Positions 24,550-34,900 of a stretch of DNA of 64,000 nucleotides are shown piece by piece. Origin of the DNA: Verrucomicrobiota bacterium (GTDB taxonomy: Bacteria; Verrucomicrobiota; Kiritimatiellia; CAIQIC01; JAGNIJ01). The stretch's first letter is position 1. Each line of letters opens with the position of its first letter. The DNA lies in assembly GCA_022710725.1 (NCBI GenBank), contig JAKLGK010000002.1, positions 310,001 to 374,000 of the forward strand, read 5' to 3'. A program made the position numbers and the translations under genes. Below the pieces are notes generated by a model that was given only the letters and a program-made list of their open reading frames with translations, searched no databases and was not told where the DNA came from.

Positions 24550-27501
24550 ATGATCGCCGAACCCGTCCTCAACGGGCTGCTCCACCTCTTCGCGCTGGCC
24601 GCCGCGCCGCTGCGCGGCGAAGCCCGCGAGGCCGCCCGCCGGCGGACGCTGGACTACCTGAACAACCACGTCGGCCTCGCGGACGCGGGCGTGTATATCG
24701 GCCTGTACCAGGACCTGGCCGAACTGCACGCGATCGGGGACGAGGCCGACCGGTTGCGCGCGGCCGGGGAGATCGTGGCGTCGCTGAAGACGCAGTTGGG
24801 CGGCGAGGAGCGGTATGCGGCGGTACTCTGCGTCCTGGAACTCGCCGCCGTGTCGGCCGGCTCGGACTGGCCCGGCCGGATGGCCGAGTGGCTTGGCCGG
24901 GAACTGGACCTGGCGGAGGAGGCCGGGCGCATGCGGGCCTTCCTAACCTGTCCGCCCGGTGCGGACGGCCGGTGGATGGGCGGCGGAACGGCCGGCTTCC
25001 GCGGCCGGCTCGCGGTCCTGAAACTACGGGGCGACGACCTGTTTCTCGCGGCTGCCACCGGCGACGAGCCGGTCTGGCTGGAAGGCCATCCGCTGGCGCC
25101 GGGAGCGGCCCGGCTGCTCTGCCCGGGCCAGGTCCTGCGCGACCGATGGGGAAACGAACTCCACTACGCAGCCGTCGCGGCGGCTTTCCGCGAGGAGGGG
25201 GCCGGCCCGGTCCTGGATTTCCGGGGCGCCCGCCTCGAATACCGGTTCGCCGACGGCCGGTGCGGCCTGCACGATTTCTCCTTCGCCGAACGGGGCGGCC
25301 GGCTGGTGGGCATCATGGGCGCCAGCGGCGCCGGCAAGTCCACGCTGCTGGAAATCCTCAACGGCACCCTCCGGCCCAGCTCCGGTGACGTGCGGCTGAA
25401 CGGCCGGGACATCCACGCCGGGGCCGGCGAGGGCGTGATCGGTTTCGTGCCGCAGGACGACATGCTGTTCGAGGATCTGACGGTATACGAAAACCTCTAC
25501 TACGCCGCCCGGCTCTGCCTGGCCCACCTGCCCGAGGCCCGACGGATCGCGCGCGTCCGGCGGATGCTCGCCGACCTCGGGCAGGCGGACATCGCGGACC
25601 TCAAGGTGGGCTCGCCGCTGCAGAAAACCATCAGCGGCGGGCAGCGCAAGCGGTTGAACATCGCGCTGGAGCTGATCCGCGAGCCGACGGTGCTGTTCGT
25701 GGACGAGCCCACGTCCGGCCTTTCCTCGGCCGACTCGGAGACCGTCATGAGCCTGCTCAAGGAGCAGGCCGCCGGCGGCCGGCTTGTCTTCGCGGTGGTC
25801 CACCAGCCGTCCTCGAAGATATTCCGGATGTTCGACGCCCTGTGGATCCTCGACCAGGGCGGTTGGCCGGTCTTCACGGGCGCCCCCGTCGAGGCCGTCG
25901 CGTACTTCCGCGCGCACGGCAACCTGCCGGGGGCCTGGGAGTCCATCTGCCCGGGCTGCGGCAGCGTGAATCCCGAGCAGATCTTCGACATCCTCGAGGC
26001 CCGCACCCTCGGCCCGGCCGGCCGGGCCACGCCGCGGCGACGGGTTCCGCCCGAGCAGTGGCACGAGCGGTACCGCGACTACGAGGCGGAGCGCGCGCGG
26101 CCGGCGGCGCCCGTCCCGCCGGCGGAACTTCCGCCGCCTGCCCCGAGCCTGCACCGGCCGGGCCGGCTCGGTCAGTTGGCCGTCTTTTTCGTGCGCGACG
26201 TCCGGGCGCGCCTGGCCAGCCTGTCCTACCTGCTGGTCGCGCTCCTGGAGCCGCCGGTCCTGGGCCTGCTGACCGGGCTGGTCTCGCGCGGCGCGTTCGG
26301 CGGAACCTACTCGTTTCACGAGAACAACAACGTTCACGTCTTCTTTTTCATGAGTGTCATCGTCGCGGTGTTCCTGGGTTTGAGCGTCAGCGCCGAGGAG
26401 ATCTGCCGCGACGCGCGCATCCTGCGGCGCGAGCGGTTCCTCCACTTGAGCTGGTGGAGCTACGTCCATTCCAAGACCCTCTACCTCGCCCTCGTCTGCG
26501 CCCTCCAGATGGCGCTCTTCGTGTCCGTCGCCTTCCCGATCGTCGGGGTTCCGGGCCTGCTGGTCCGGGGCTGGGCCGCGCTCTTCCTGTGCGCGTTCTG
26601 CTCCGGGCTGCTGGGCCTGAACATCTCCGCGTCCTTCCGCTCGGCCGTGACGATCTACATCCTCATCCCGCTGCTGATCGTCCCGCAGATGCTGCTGTGC
26701 GGCGTGGTGATCCCGTACGACGATCTCATCGCGCCGCGGTCGCGCGCGCGGGAGGTGCCCTGGTTCGCCAACCTCATGCCGCCGCGCTGGGGCTACGAGG
26801 CGCTCGTCGTGGAGCAGTACCTGCACAACGCCTACCAGCGGAACCTGGCCGGGGCGGACGCGCGGCTGCGCCTCGCCGAGTTCGACCTGGACCACTACCT
26901 CCCGGAGCTGCTGGGCCTGGTCCAGTCGATCCCCCTGCTGCGGGAGGAGGGGCGCGCCGGCGACCTGGCCGCGAAACAGCGGATCCTGACGAACGAGCTG
27001 GCCCGGCTGGAACAGCGCATGGGAACGGCGGCCGGCGCGGCGCCGGCCGTGAGCGGGCCGGACCTGCTCGACGACGCGGGCCGCGCGCGGGTGGAGGAAT
27101 ACCTGGCGGCCTGCCGCAAGACCGTCTTCGAACAGCGCCGGGCGGCCGCCGCGGACAAGCGCGCGATCCTGGACCGGCTCGAGGCGGAACTCGGGCCGGA
27201 AGGCCTGGAGCGGCTGAAGCGGCGGCATACGAGCCGGTCCATCGAGAAGCAGGCCCTCAACCTGCAGGACTTCCGGCCCGTCGGCGAGGCGGAGGACGGG
27301 CTGTTCCGGAGGACGCTGCCCGTCTACCAGGTTCCGGAGTCGTGCTGGGGCGGCGCGCATTTCCTGGCGGGGAGCAAGCGGTGGGGCGGCCGGCTGCGGG
27401 CTACCTATGCCTTCAATCTCGCGGCGATCGCGGCGCTGTCCTTCGGCCTGTACGGCCTGCTGGGGCTCCGGGTCCTGCCCCGGCTGCTGCGGAACCGCTG
27501 A
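24550..27501 (+). CDS. Large ABCG-like ABC transporter (ATPase + permease) with helical N-terminal domain
   Basis: 983 residues. Residues 1-130 form a helical domain resembling TerB-like modules (tentative). A small beta domain follows, then an ABC ATPase with Walker A G-A-S-G-A-G-K-S-T near 257-265, Q-loop P-Q-D-D, signature I-S-G-G-Q-R-K-R-L-N near 361 and Walker B V-L-F-V-D-E-P-T-S-G. A C-P-G-C-G-S-V-N-P-E-Q-I-F-D element, as in ABCG-type half-transporters, precedes six membrane spans (about 550-730). A charged helical insert (about 760-900) and a last membrane span near the C terminus complete it. Proteins of this architecture are known in Bacteroidetes and PVC bacteria; the substrate is unknown. 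Confidence 0.85.
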   Translation: MIAEPVLNGLLHLFALAAAPLRGEAREAARRRTLDYLNNHVGLADAGVYIGLYQDLAELHAIGDEADRLRAAGEIVASLKTQLGGEERYAAVLCVLELAAVSAGSDWPGRMAEWLGRELDLAEEAGRMRAFLTCPPGADGRWMGGGTAGFRGRLAVLKLRGDDLFLAAATGDEPVWLEGHPLAPGAARLLCPGQVLRDRWGNELHYAAVAAAFREEGAGPVLDFRGARLEYRFADGRCGLHDFSFAERGGRLVGIMGASGAGKSTLLEILNGTLRPSSGDVRLNGRDIHAGAGEGVIGFVPQDDMLFEDLTVYENLYYAARLCLAHLPEARRIARVRRMLADLGQADIADLKVGSPLQKTISGGQRKRLNIALELIREPTVLFVDEPTSGLSSADSETVMSLLKEQAAGGRLVFAVVHQPSSKIFRMFDALWILDQGGWPVFTGAPVEAVAYFRAHGNLPGAWESICPGCGSVNPEQIFDILEARTLGPAGRATPRRRVPPEQWHERYRDYEAERARPAAPVPPAELPPPAPSLHRPGRLGQLAVFFVRDVRARLASLSYLLVALLEPPVLGLLTGLVSRGAFGGTYSFHENNNVHVFFFMSVIVAVFLGLSVSAEEICRDARILRRERFLHLSWWSYVHSKTLYLALVCALQMALFVSVAFPIVGVPGLLVRGWAALFLCAFCSGLLGLNISASFRSAVTIYILIPLLIVPQMLLCGVVIPYDDLIAPRSRAREVPWFANLMPPRWGYEALVVEQYLHNAYQRNLAGADARLRLAEFDLDHYLPELLGLVQSIPLLREEGRAGDLAAKQRILTNELARLEQRMGTAAGAAPAVSGPDLLDDAGRARVEEYLAACRKTVFEQRRAAAADKRAILDRLEAELGPEGLERLKRRHTSRSIEKQALNLQDFRPVGEAEDGLFRRTLPVYQVPESCWGGAHFLAGSKRWGGRLRATYAFNLAAIAALSFGLYGLLGLRVLPRLLRNR

Positions 27502-27528
27502 CGCGGGCCGGCGCCGGCCCGCGCCCGG

Positions 27529-29169
27529 TCACTTGTGCGGCGCGCGGACTTCTTCCTTGAGGCGCTTGAGGTGCCCGCGGCCGAGCGCCTTGACCTCGCA
27601 CCCGAGGTCGAAGTAGCGGCGGATCTGGTCGTCGGAGAGGATGCCGAAGCAATCCACCACGGCCAGCGGGCCGCCGACCCACTTCACTACGTCGTCGGGG
27701 TTCAGCTTCAGGTAGGGCGAGTGCCGGACGGCGAGGATCAGCGCGTCGATGTCGTGGCAGGCCGCGGGCAGGTCCTTCTGCACCCGGATATTTTTGAGGT
27801 CCTCCTGGTTGCGGAAAAAGCGCCCCCAGGAGTGGCCGGGCGCCGGGTAGGTGTCCTGGCTCTCCAGCTCGTACCAGTGGTCCACGTACGGATCGTGGCA
27901 GCTCATCTCCGCGCCCATCTCCGCGAGGCGGCGCATGATGATCTCCGAGCCGCTGTAGCGGGTGTCGCCTACGTCCTCGCGGTAGCTCGCGCCGCAGACG
28001 AGCACGCTCGAGCCGGCGATGTACCGGCCCATGTTCCGCAGCGCGTCGCGGGCGAGCTCGGCCACGTGCAGGGCGCGGGTGTCGTTGATGTCGATCGCCG
28101 ACGTGGTGATCTTGAAGATGTCGTCCTCGAAGCCGAGCAGGTGCCGGTAGGCCCAGTAGCCGAGGCCGCCGTCCTTGGGCAGGCAGTAGCCGCCGATGCC
28201 GGGGCCGGGGAAGATGATGTTGTTGTGCGTCGGCCGGACCTTGATGGCCTTGATGACCTTCGTCAGGTCCACCCCGTTGCGCTCGGCGAAGACGCTCCAC
28301 TCGTCGAGGAACGCGAGGATCGCAGCGCGGTACGAGTTCTCGACGATCTTCGTCGTCTCCGACTCGATCGGCCGGTCCATGACGGTCAGGGGGAAGTCCT
28401 TCGTGTTCAGCACCTCGTGCAGGAACTTCTCGACCCGCGCCCGGGCTTCCGGGTTGCAGCCGGAGCAGACCCGCCAGAAGTCGCGGATCGAGCTGATGTA
28501 GTGCTTGCCCGGCATGACACGCTCGAAGCTGTGGGCCAGGAGGGGCGCTTCCCGCAGACCGCGATGCCGGAACGCCTTCTTCAGGATGGGCCAGGCGACG
28601 AACTCCGTGGTGCCGGGGGCGACGGTGGTCTCGATGAGCACCATGCAGTGCGGCTGGATCTTCTGGCCGATCACCTTCATGGTCGCCTCCAGCGCGGCCA
28701 TGTCCGCCTCGCCCGTGCGGAGGTTGCCGAGGTCGTTCTTGCTGTAGTCGCACTGGACGTCCACGACGACGCAGTCCGCGAGGGCCAGGCAGTCGCTGTT
28801 GTACGTGGCGACGAAGGTCTTCTTCTCGTGCACGCAGCGGGCGATCATGGGGGCGACCTCGGGGTCCTCCGCCTTCACGGGCGACTCGCCGCGGGCGAGC
28901 AGGGGGATCTTCCAGAAGCTGCGGGTGCTGGGCCGCTGGCAGCCGATGACGAACTTGTTCGGCTGGCCGGTCTTCCGGTCCGTCGAGTCCGCGACGATCG
29001 CGGCCATGACCGCGCCGACGAAGCCGAGGCCCATGACCACGACGACCTCCTGGCCCTTCGCGCGGGCCTCTTTCGCCAGGCCTTCGACCCGCTGGAACTC
29101 GGCGGCATAATCGGATTTCTGGGGGAGGGGGAATTTCTCGCCGCTGGGACTGACGGAATGCTCGGACAT
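27529..29169 (-). CDS. Nucleotide-sugar dehydrogenase (UDP-Glc/UDP-ManNAc/GDP-Man type)
   Basis: 546 residues from the ATG at 29169 (GGAGGCGGCC before it). Rossmann motif V-V-V-V-M-G-L-G-F-V-G-A-V-M-A, T-T-V-A-P-G-T-T-E, N-S-Y-R-A-A-I, and the catalytic cysteine in G-P-G-I-G-G-Y-C-L-P-K-D-G-G define the family, which oxidises the C6 hydroxyl of a sugar nucleotide to a uronate. It is about 100 residues longer than common members, with extra sequence in the first domain and near H-D-P-Y-V-D-H-W. It is divergent from the O-acetylation operon, so it may supply an acidic sugar for the polymer (inference). Confidence 0.9.
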   Translation of the reverse strand: MSEHSVSPSGEKFPLPQKSDYAAEFQRVEGLAKEARAKGQEVVVVMGLGFVGAVMAAIVADSTDRKTGQPNKFVIGCQRPSTRSFWKIPLLARGESPVKAEDPEVAPMIARCVHEKKTFVATYNSDCLALADCVVVDVQCDYSKNDLGNLRTGEADMAALEATMKVIGQKIQPHCMVLIETTVAPGTTEFVAWPILKKAFRHRGLREAPLLAHSFERVMPGKHYISSIRDFWRVCSGCNPEARARVEKFLHEVLNTKDFPLTVMDRPIESETTKIVENSYRAAILAFLDEWSVFAERNGVDLTKVIKAIKVRPTHNNIIFPGPGIGGYCLPKDGGLGYWAYRHLLGFEDDIFKITTSAIDINDTRALHVAELARDALRNMGRYIAGSSVLVCGASYREDVGDTRYSGSEIIMRRLAEMGAEMSCHDPYVDHWYELESQDTYPAPGHSWGRFFRNQEDLKNIRVQKDLPAACHDIDALILAVRHSPYLKLNPDDVVKWVGGPLAVVDCFGILSDDQIRRYFDLGCEVKALGRGHLKRLKEEVRAPHK

Positions 29170-29218
29170 GGCCGCCTCCGGTTTGGTCAGGGTGTGTCCC
29201 CGCCTGTTATGCCCGACC

Positions 29219-29247
29219 ATGCTAGGGCGAGGGCGGGGCCTCGTCAA
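29219..29247 (-). promoter_or_regulatory. Promoter of the nucleotide-sugar dehydrogenase gene
   Basis: TTGACG (29247-29242), 17 bases, TAGCAT (29224-29219), about 50 bases before the start codon. Confidence 0.55.
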
Positions 29248-29414
29248 TGCGAATTGCCTTTCCCGGCGGGCCGGGTCCCGGTCCGCCCGCGTCGGAAACG
29301 GCGGCGGATGGGCGCGCCGGGCGCCATATCTTGCTTGCACCGCGGCGCCATCCGTGTTTGACTCGTGCCATCGACCATCGGGATGCTCGTGGCGTACTGT
29401 CAGTGGAGGCGGCC

Positions 29415-29705
29415 ATGGTAAAACCGGCGGAGCAACGGGTGGACATCGGCGGGCGGCGCACCCAGGCGGGCTGCGGGGTTTCCCAGTCCGCGGCCAAGCT
29501 CGCGGTGGCCGTGTTCTTCGTGGCGGGGATCCTGCTCAACGGCCACCACATCTACAGCGAGGCCACGCGCCGGCCCTACGGCTTCTGGTGGACGGTCTGG
29601 GTCAACGCCTCGAAACCGCTGGACTACATTTCCTCGGCGACGCGGCTGTCCTCGGCCCGCACCTGGATCGAAAACACGTTCGGCCAAACGGAGGATACCC
29701 CGTGA
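29415..29705 (+). CDS. Small single-span membrane protein opening the O-acetylation operon
   Basis: 96 residues. A charged N-terminal tail is followed by one membrane helix (K-L-A-V-A-V-F-F-V-A-G-I-L-L-N-G, about residues 28-44). An exported segment then has R-R-P-Y-G-F-W-W-T-V-W-V-N and P-L-D-Y-I-S. GGAGGCGGCC precedes the ATG. The stop overlaps the GTG of the SGNH gene, so its product probably acts with that protein and the MBOAT enzyme, for example as an anchor. No family recognised. Confidence 0.75.
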   Translation: MVKPAEQRVDIGGRRTQAGCGVSQSAAKLAVAVFFVAGILLNGHHIYSEATRRPYGFWWTVWVNASKPLDYISSATRLSSARTWIENTFGQTEDTP

Positions 29706-30409
29706 GTAAGCTCTTGGCAGCGTTGTGCGCGGCCCTCGCCGCGTGGGTGGCGACCGGGCTGACGGCCGGGGCGCAGGCGACCCCGCAGCGGGTGCTGATC
29801 GTGGGCGACTCCATGATGCAAATCCCGGCCCACTCGCTGGAACTGGCGTTGTCCCGGAAGCCCGAGGTGCAGACCAAGGCGTTCACCCGCATCGGCTCCG
29901 GGCTGGCCCGGCTGGACGTCTTCGACTGGCTGGCCCAGATGCGGACCCTGGTTGACGAGTTCAAGCCCGACACCGCCCTGGTCTTCCTGGGGGCGAACGA
30001 CCACCAGGCCATGAAGACGGGGGACACCGTGATCCAGCCCGGCGAGCCCGCGTGGGAGGTCGAGTACGCCCGGCGCGTGGGCGAGGCCATGGACATCCTG
30101 GGCGCGGGCAAGGGCACGCGGGTCCTCTGGCTCCAACTGCCGGACATGAAGGAAGACAAGAACCGGGAAGACGCCGACCTGATGAACCGGATCTTCGCCG
30201 CCGAGGCGGCCAAGCACGGGGTGACCTTCTTCGAGACCCGCCCGGTGTTGAGCCGCACGCCGGGCAAGTTCGCGCCGTACGTGATCCAGGCCAACGGCAT
30301 GCCGCTGCGCGTGCGCAGTTCCGACAACATCCACTTGAGCCGCGAGGGGGCCGACCTGCTGGCGGTCGCCGTGATCGCTTCCCTTTGGAAAGAGACCCCG
30401 AATCCATGA
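29702..30409 (+). CDS. Exported DUF459/SGNH-type esterase or acetyltransferase, copy 1
   Basis: 235 residues from GTG 29702 (GTGA overlap with the preceding gene). A signal peptide (L-L-A-A-L-C-A-A-L-A-A-W-V-A-T-G-L) is followed by the DUF459 SGNH pattern: V-G-D-S-M-M with the nucleophile Ser, S-G-L-A-R-L-D-V-F-D-W, L-G-A-N-D-H-Q, and D-N-I-H-L-S-R-E-G with the Asp/His pair. With an MBOAT partner such proteins transfer acetyl groups to exported polysaccharides, as AlgX/AlgJ do for alginate. A second copy lies at 35817. Confidence 0.85.
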   Translation: MSKLLAALCAALAAWVATGLTAGAQATPQRVLIVGDSMMQIPAHSLELALSRKPEVQTKAFTRIGSGLARLDVFDWLAQMRTLVDEFKPDTALVFLGANDHQAMKTGDTVIQPGEPAWEVEYARRVGEAMDILGAGKGTRVLWLQLPDMKEDKNREDADLMNRIFAAEAAKHGVTFFETRPVLSRTPGKFAPYVIQANGMPLRVRSSDNIHLSREGADLLAVAVIASLWKETPNP

Positions 30410-30494
30410 GCCCGCGGGCGAAGGCAAGGGCCGTGTGGGCGTCGAGCGGCGGTAACGAGGCCGGACGGCCCGCGCCGCGGAGGCCGGTTGCCGC

Positions 30495-31937
30495 ATGATA
30501 TTCCCCACCACCGATTTCGCGATCTTCTTCCTCATCGTGTTCTTCGTCAGCTGGGCGCTGATCCGCCGCCACACGGGCCCGTGGAAGCTCTTCATGCTGG
30601 CGGCGAGCTGGTTCTTCTACGGCTACTGGGACTGGCGCTTCATCGCCCTGCTGGCCGGCTCGAGCGCCTTCAACCATGCCATGGCCGTCGGCATCCACCG
30701 GAGCCGGAACCCCCACGTGCGGCGGCTCCTGCTCACGCTGGGCGTCGCGTTCAACGTGGCCAGCATCGGGTTCTTCAAGTACTCGCGGTTCCTGGCGGAG
30801 CAGGTGGTGGCCGTGTGCGGCTGGATGCAGTTCGACCTCGACGCCTGGTTCCCCGTCCTCGACTACCTCGGCCAGGTGATCCTGCCCGTCGGCATCTCGT
30901 TCTTCACGTTCCAGGCGATGAGCTACGTGATCGACGTCTACCGCCGCGTGATGCCGCCGGCGGACAGCTTCATCGACTTCGCGCTGTACCTGGCCTTCTT
31001 CCCGCAGCTGGTCGCGGGGCCCATCGTCCGCGCCTGCGACCTGGTGCCGCAGATCAGCAAGCCCAACCCGCCGCCGAACATCGACACCGCGCGCGCGGCG
31101 TGCCTCATCCTCGGCGGCCTGTTCAAGAAGATCGTGGTGGCCAACTACCTGGCGCAGAAGATCGTCGACCCGGTGTTCGCCCGGCCCGATCTCTACGGCG
31201 CCGTGGACACGCTGATCGGCGTCTACGGCTACGCGATCCAGATCTACTGCGATTTCTCGGCCTATTCCGACATCGCCATCGGGCTGGGCCTCCTGCTGGG
31301 CTTCCAGATCAACCTGAACTTCAACGCCCCGTACCTCGCCGGCAGCATCCAGGAATTCTGGCGGCGCTGGCACATCTCGCTCTCCACGTTCCTGCGCGAC
31401 TACCTCTTCATCCCGCTGGGCGGCTCGCGCGGCTCGGAGCTGAAGACCTACCGCAACCTGCTGATCACGTTCCTGCTCGGCGGGCTGTGGCACGGGGCCG
31501 GCTGGACCTTCATCGCGTGGGGCGCGCTGCACGGCGTGTACTTGAGCGTGGAGCGGTTCTTCCGGCGGGTGATGGACCGGCGGGGCTGGCAGGGCGAGGG
31601 GCTGGCGGTCCTCTGGATCAAGCGCATCGCGGTATGGCACCTGGTCTGCCTATCGTGGCTGTTCTTCCGCGGCGAGACGTTCGAGCACGCCCTGACGATG
31701 CTGCGGGCCATGAAGCTGTGGGGCCTGTCCGCGACCCTGGTCACCGGGCCGGTCCTCCTGGCCATCGTGGTGGGGTACGGGATGCAGTGGTTCGACGGGG
31801 ACCGGGCGCAGCGGATCTGGAACGCCTTTGGCCGGCTGCCGGTCGTGGTCCAGGGCATCGTGACGGCCCTGATCCTGACGGTGATCCTGGCGCTGGGGCC
31901 GAAGGGCGTGGCGCCGTTCATCTACTTCCAATTCTAA
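30495..31937 (+). CDS. MBOAT O-acyltransferase (AlgI-like)
   Basis: 480 residues and about ten membrane spans. Family blocks: F-F-K-Y-S-R-F, I-L-P-V-G-I-S-F-F-T-F-Q, F-P-Q-L-V-A-G-P-I-V-R, F-W-R-R-W-H-I-S-L-S-T-F-L-R-D-Y, and L-G-G-L-W-H-G-A-G-W-T-F with the invariant catalytic His. It moves acetyl groups across the inner membrane to periplasmic acceptors, here presumably the SGNH proteins. Start ATG at 30495 with GGAGG upstream. The only MBOAT gene of the locus, although its partners are duplicated. Confidence 0.95.
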   Translation: MIFPTTDFAIFFLIVFFVSWALIRRHTGPWKLFMLAASWFFYGYWDWRFIALLAGSSAFNHAMAVGIHRSRNPHVRRLLLTLGVAFNVASIGFFKYSRFLAEQVVAVCGWMQFDLDAWFPVLDYLGQVILPVGISFFTFQAMSYVIDVYRRVMPPADSFIDFALYLAFFPQLVAGPIVRACDLVPQISKPNPPPNIDTARAACLILGGLFKKIVVANYLAQKIVDPVFARPDLYGAVDTLIGVYGYAIQIYCDFSAYSDIAIGLGLLLGFQINLNFNAPYLAGSIQEFWRRWHISLSTFLRDYLFIPLGGSRGSELKTYRNLLITFLLGGLWHGAGWTFIAWGALHGVYLSVERFFRRVMDRRGWQGEGLAVLWIKRIAVWHLVCLSWLFFRGETFEHALTMLRAMKLWGLSATLVTGPVLLAIVVGYGMQWFDGDRAQRIWNAFGRLPVVVQGIVTALILTVILALGPKGVAPFIYFQF

Positions 31938-31954
31938 GCGGCTGAAGAATAAAA

Positions 31955-34900
31955 GTGCCTGACCAGAAAAACATGACGCTTGCGGCCCTGCTGGGCCTGT
32001 GGCTGGCCGCCGGAACTGCCATCGCCCAGGAGCCGCCGGCATCTCCCGCCGAACCCGCGCCCGAACTGCCGGCCGTGCCGAAGCTCGCGATACCGGATGT
32101 CCCGCCCGTCACCGAGCCGCCGCTCGCCGTCCCGGAACTCCCGACGGCGGAGGCTCCGGCCGCGGCCGCCGTGGAAGCCGTCTCCCCGGCCGCGGAGTCG
32201 GTCCTGCCGGTCCCCCCCGCCGCGCCGGCGGAAGCCGCGGCGGAAATCCCGGCGGTCGCGCCGGCCTTGGAGAAGGCCGTGGAAGCGGCTGTCCCGGAGA
32301 TCCCGGCCGCGGACGTGGCCGCGCCCGCGGTCCCGTCGCCGGCGGCCGCCGCGGCCGAAGCCCTCGACACGACGCCCGTGGCCTCCGACCTGGCGCCGGT
32401 CGCGGCGCCCATCGCCCCCGGCGCGGCGGAGCTGGAGAAGAACACGCCCCGGGCCCGGATGTACGACGCGATGCTGAACGTCCAGGACGGAAAGTACGAG
32501 GAGGCGATCCCGAAGCTGGAGTCGGTGATCGCCGACGACCCGACGCTGATCGACGCGTGGGAGACGCTGACGTGGGCCTACTGGCTCGGCGGCCGGCCGG
32601 ACGACGCCCGGCAGCTCGCGAAGGAGTTCATCGGCATCGCCCCGGATGAGCCGGTGGCGCACAACATCATGGCCCAGTTCGCCACGCGCGACGGCGAACT
32701 GGCCGAGGCCGAGCGCCTCTACCGCCGGAGCCTGGCGCTGAAGGCGGACCAGTACGAGACGCGCTTCGCCTTCGCCAGCGTGCTGCTGTGGAACGGCAAG
32801 TTCGACGAGGCGATGAAGGAACTCAACGACCTGTACAAGCAGGACCCGGAGCGCCTGGACGTGGAACTGCAGCTGGCGCGCGCGCTGACGGCCTTCGAGG
32901 AATACGAGGAGGCGCTCGATCACTGGGACCACATCAACGAGATGGTCCCGGACTACCCCGAGTACATGATGGCCCGCGCGGAGGTCCTGGTGCTGATCGG
33001 CTCGCTCAAGGAGGCCCAGGCCGAGGCCGAGCGGGTCCTGGAGCTGGAGCCGGACAACCTCTCCGCCCTGAACCTGCTGGCGGATATCGCCATGCGCGAG
33101 CGCAAGAACGACGAGGTGGTCAAGGCGCTCAAGCGGGTGCGGGACCTCGCCGACGGCGACGAGGCCAAGGCGATGGTCGAGCGGCGGCTGGCCTACTTCA
33201 TGAAGGCCGAGCAAGACCGGGACCCCGCGACCTTCACGATGGACCAGGTCGTGCAGGCGGGGCAGGATGCCTACCGCCGCGACCCGGGCGACATCAACGG
33301 GCATCTCTTCTACGCGGAAATGATGACCCTCGACAAGGACTACGGAAGGGCGGAGGAACAGTTCCGGAACGTGCTGCAGGAGAAGAATCCCCACAGCGAC
33401 CGCGCGCTGTTCGGCCTGTTCCAGTGCTACCTCGGGCGCATGATGCTCGACGACGCCGAGCGGCAGCTGCGCGCCAACCTGCGCGACCTCAATCCGCGCG
33501 ACCCGTACCGCCACCTGATGTGGGCGCAGCTCTACTTCGCCCGCGGGCGGTTCCGGGACGCGATGGAGTCGCTCAACCGCCTCGAACAGGAAGGCGCGCA
33601 GGGCTCCATCTTCACGCTGCAGTACAACCGGCTCTCCTCCAGCGAGTGGACGCCGTACCCGTCCGTGCGCCAGTTCCGCGACCACCTGATGACCCTCAAG
33701 CGGGCGGGCTACCGGTTCATCTCGGCCGGGCAGTTCCCGTCCTATTTCGAGACGTGCGTCCGCCCCGAGCGCGTCCAGCGCCGGCCGTTCCTGTACCGGG
33801 TCCTCCGGTCGATCAGCAATGCCTGGACGGGGGAGAAGGACCAGTCGCCGCCGATGCTCTCCGATGTCGTCCCCGAACGGGTGGCCTGCGTCACCTTCGA
33901 CGACGGGCTCCGGTCGACCTTCCGCTGGGCGACCCCGCTGGCCGAGGATCTGCGCATCCCGATGACCGTGTTCGTGTCGCTGGGCCACATCCTCAGCAAC
34001 GACATCCGCGCGGCCACCTTCCCGGAGCTGAAGGCGCACCACGACACCGGGCTCTGGGAGATCAACAGCCACCTGGTCTTCGCCACCATCGCGTCGATGA
34101 CCAACCGGGAAAGCCGGCTCGTCCACCAGCTGCCGAACCTGCTCTGGTTGGAGGACAAGGACCGGCAGGAGACGCTGCGCGAGTACTACGCGCGGCTCCG
34201 CTACGAATTCACGGAGAGCCAGCGGATGCTCCAGAAGGCGCTCGGCGTCGAGACCAGCCAGGTCGCCAGCGTGGCCTATCCCCACGGCGATATCGGCCAG
34301 GCGACCTACTGCAACATCGACCTCTTCAACGTGCCCGAGGCGATCCTGAACGAGGCGGAGATCCACTACCGGCAGGGGTTCCTGCAAAGCCGGTACGGCT
34401 ACTCGATGAAGCTCGACCACCAGATGATGCTCCAGCGCTGGGAGCCCGACCGGCAGGCGAGCGGGCAGGACGTACTCCGCCAGGCCCTCAAGAACCATCC
34501 CGTGTTCCTGGCCCGCCGGACCCGCGCCGAGATGGCGGCCCTGCAGGGCGAGATGCACCTGGCCCTCGACATGATCAGGCTGCTCAAGCGCGACGGCTAC
34601 CCGGACAAGGACCTGCAGGAGCTCAACGCCTTCGTGCGGCGCCACCTCTCGCGCCTCGTGGCCGTGCCCGAGGCCGTCCAGGACGAGACGGGGACGGTCA
34701 CCGAGCGGCCCATCGAGATCCGCCATCCCTACCTCGGCGTGGAGGGCTATTCCACCAAGGCCAACGTGATGATCGACGAGTGGCACGTGGCCTTCAAGGG
34801 CGGGTTCAACATCAACCCGCGCCTCACCCTCGAGGGCCGGGTCGGCTACGGGGAGATCGACCAGACGGTCTCCTCCAACTTCTGGACCCTGGTCTACGAG

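Noticed and set aside
25024..27360. 778-residue open frame on the minus strand
   Set aside because: Antisense of the ABC exporter, whose ATPase motifs are complete on the plus strand.
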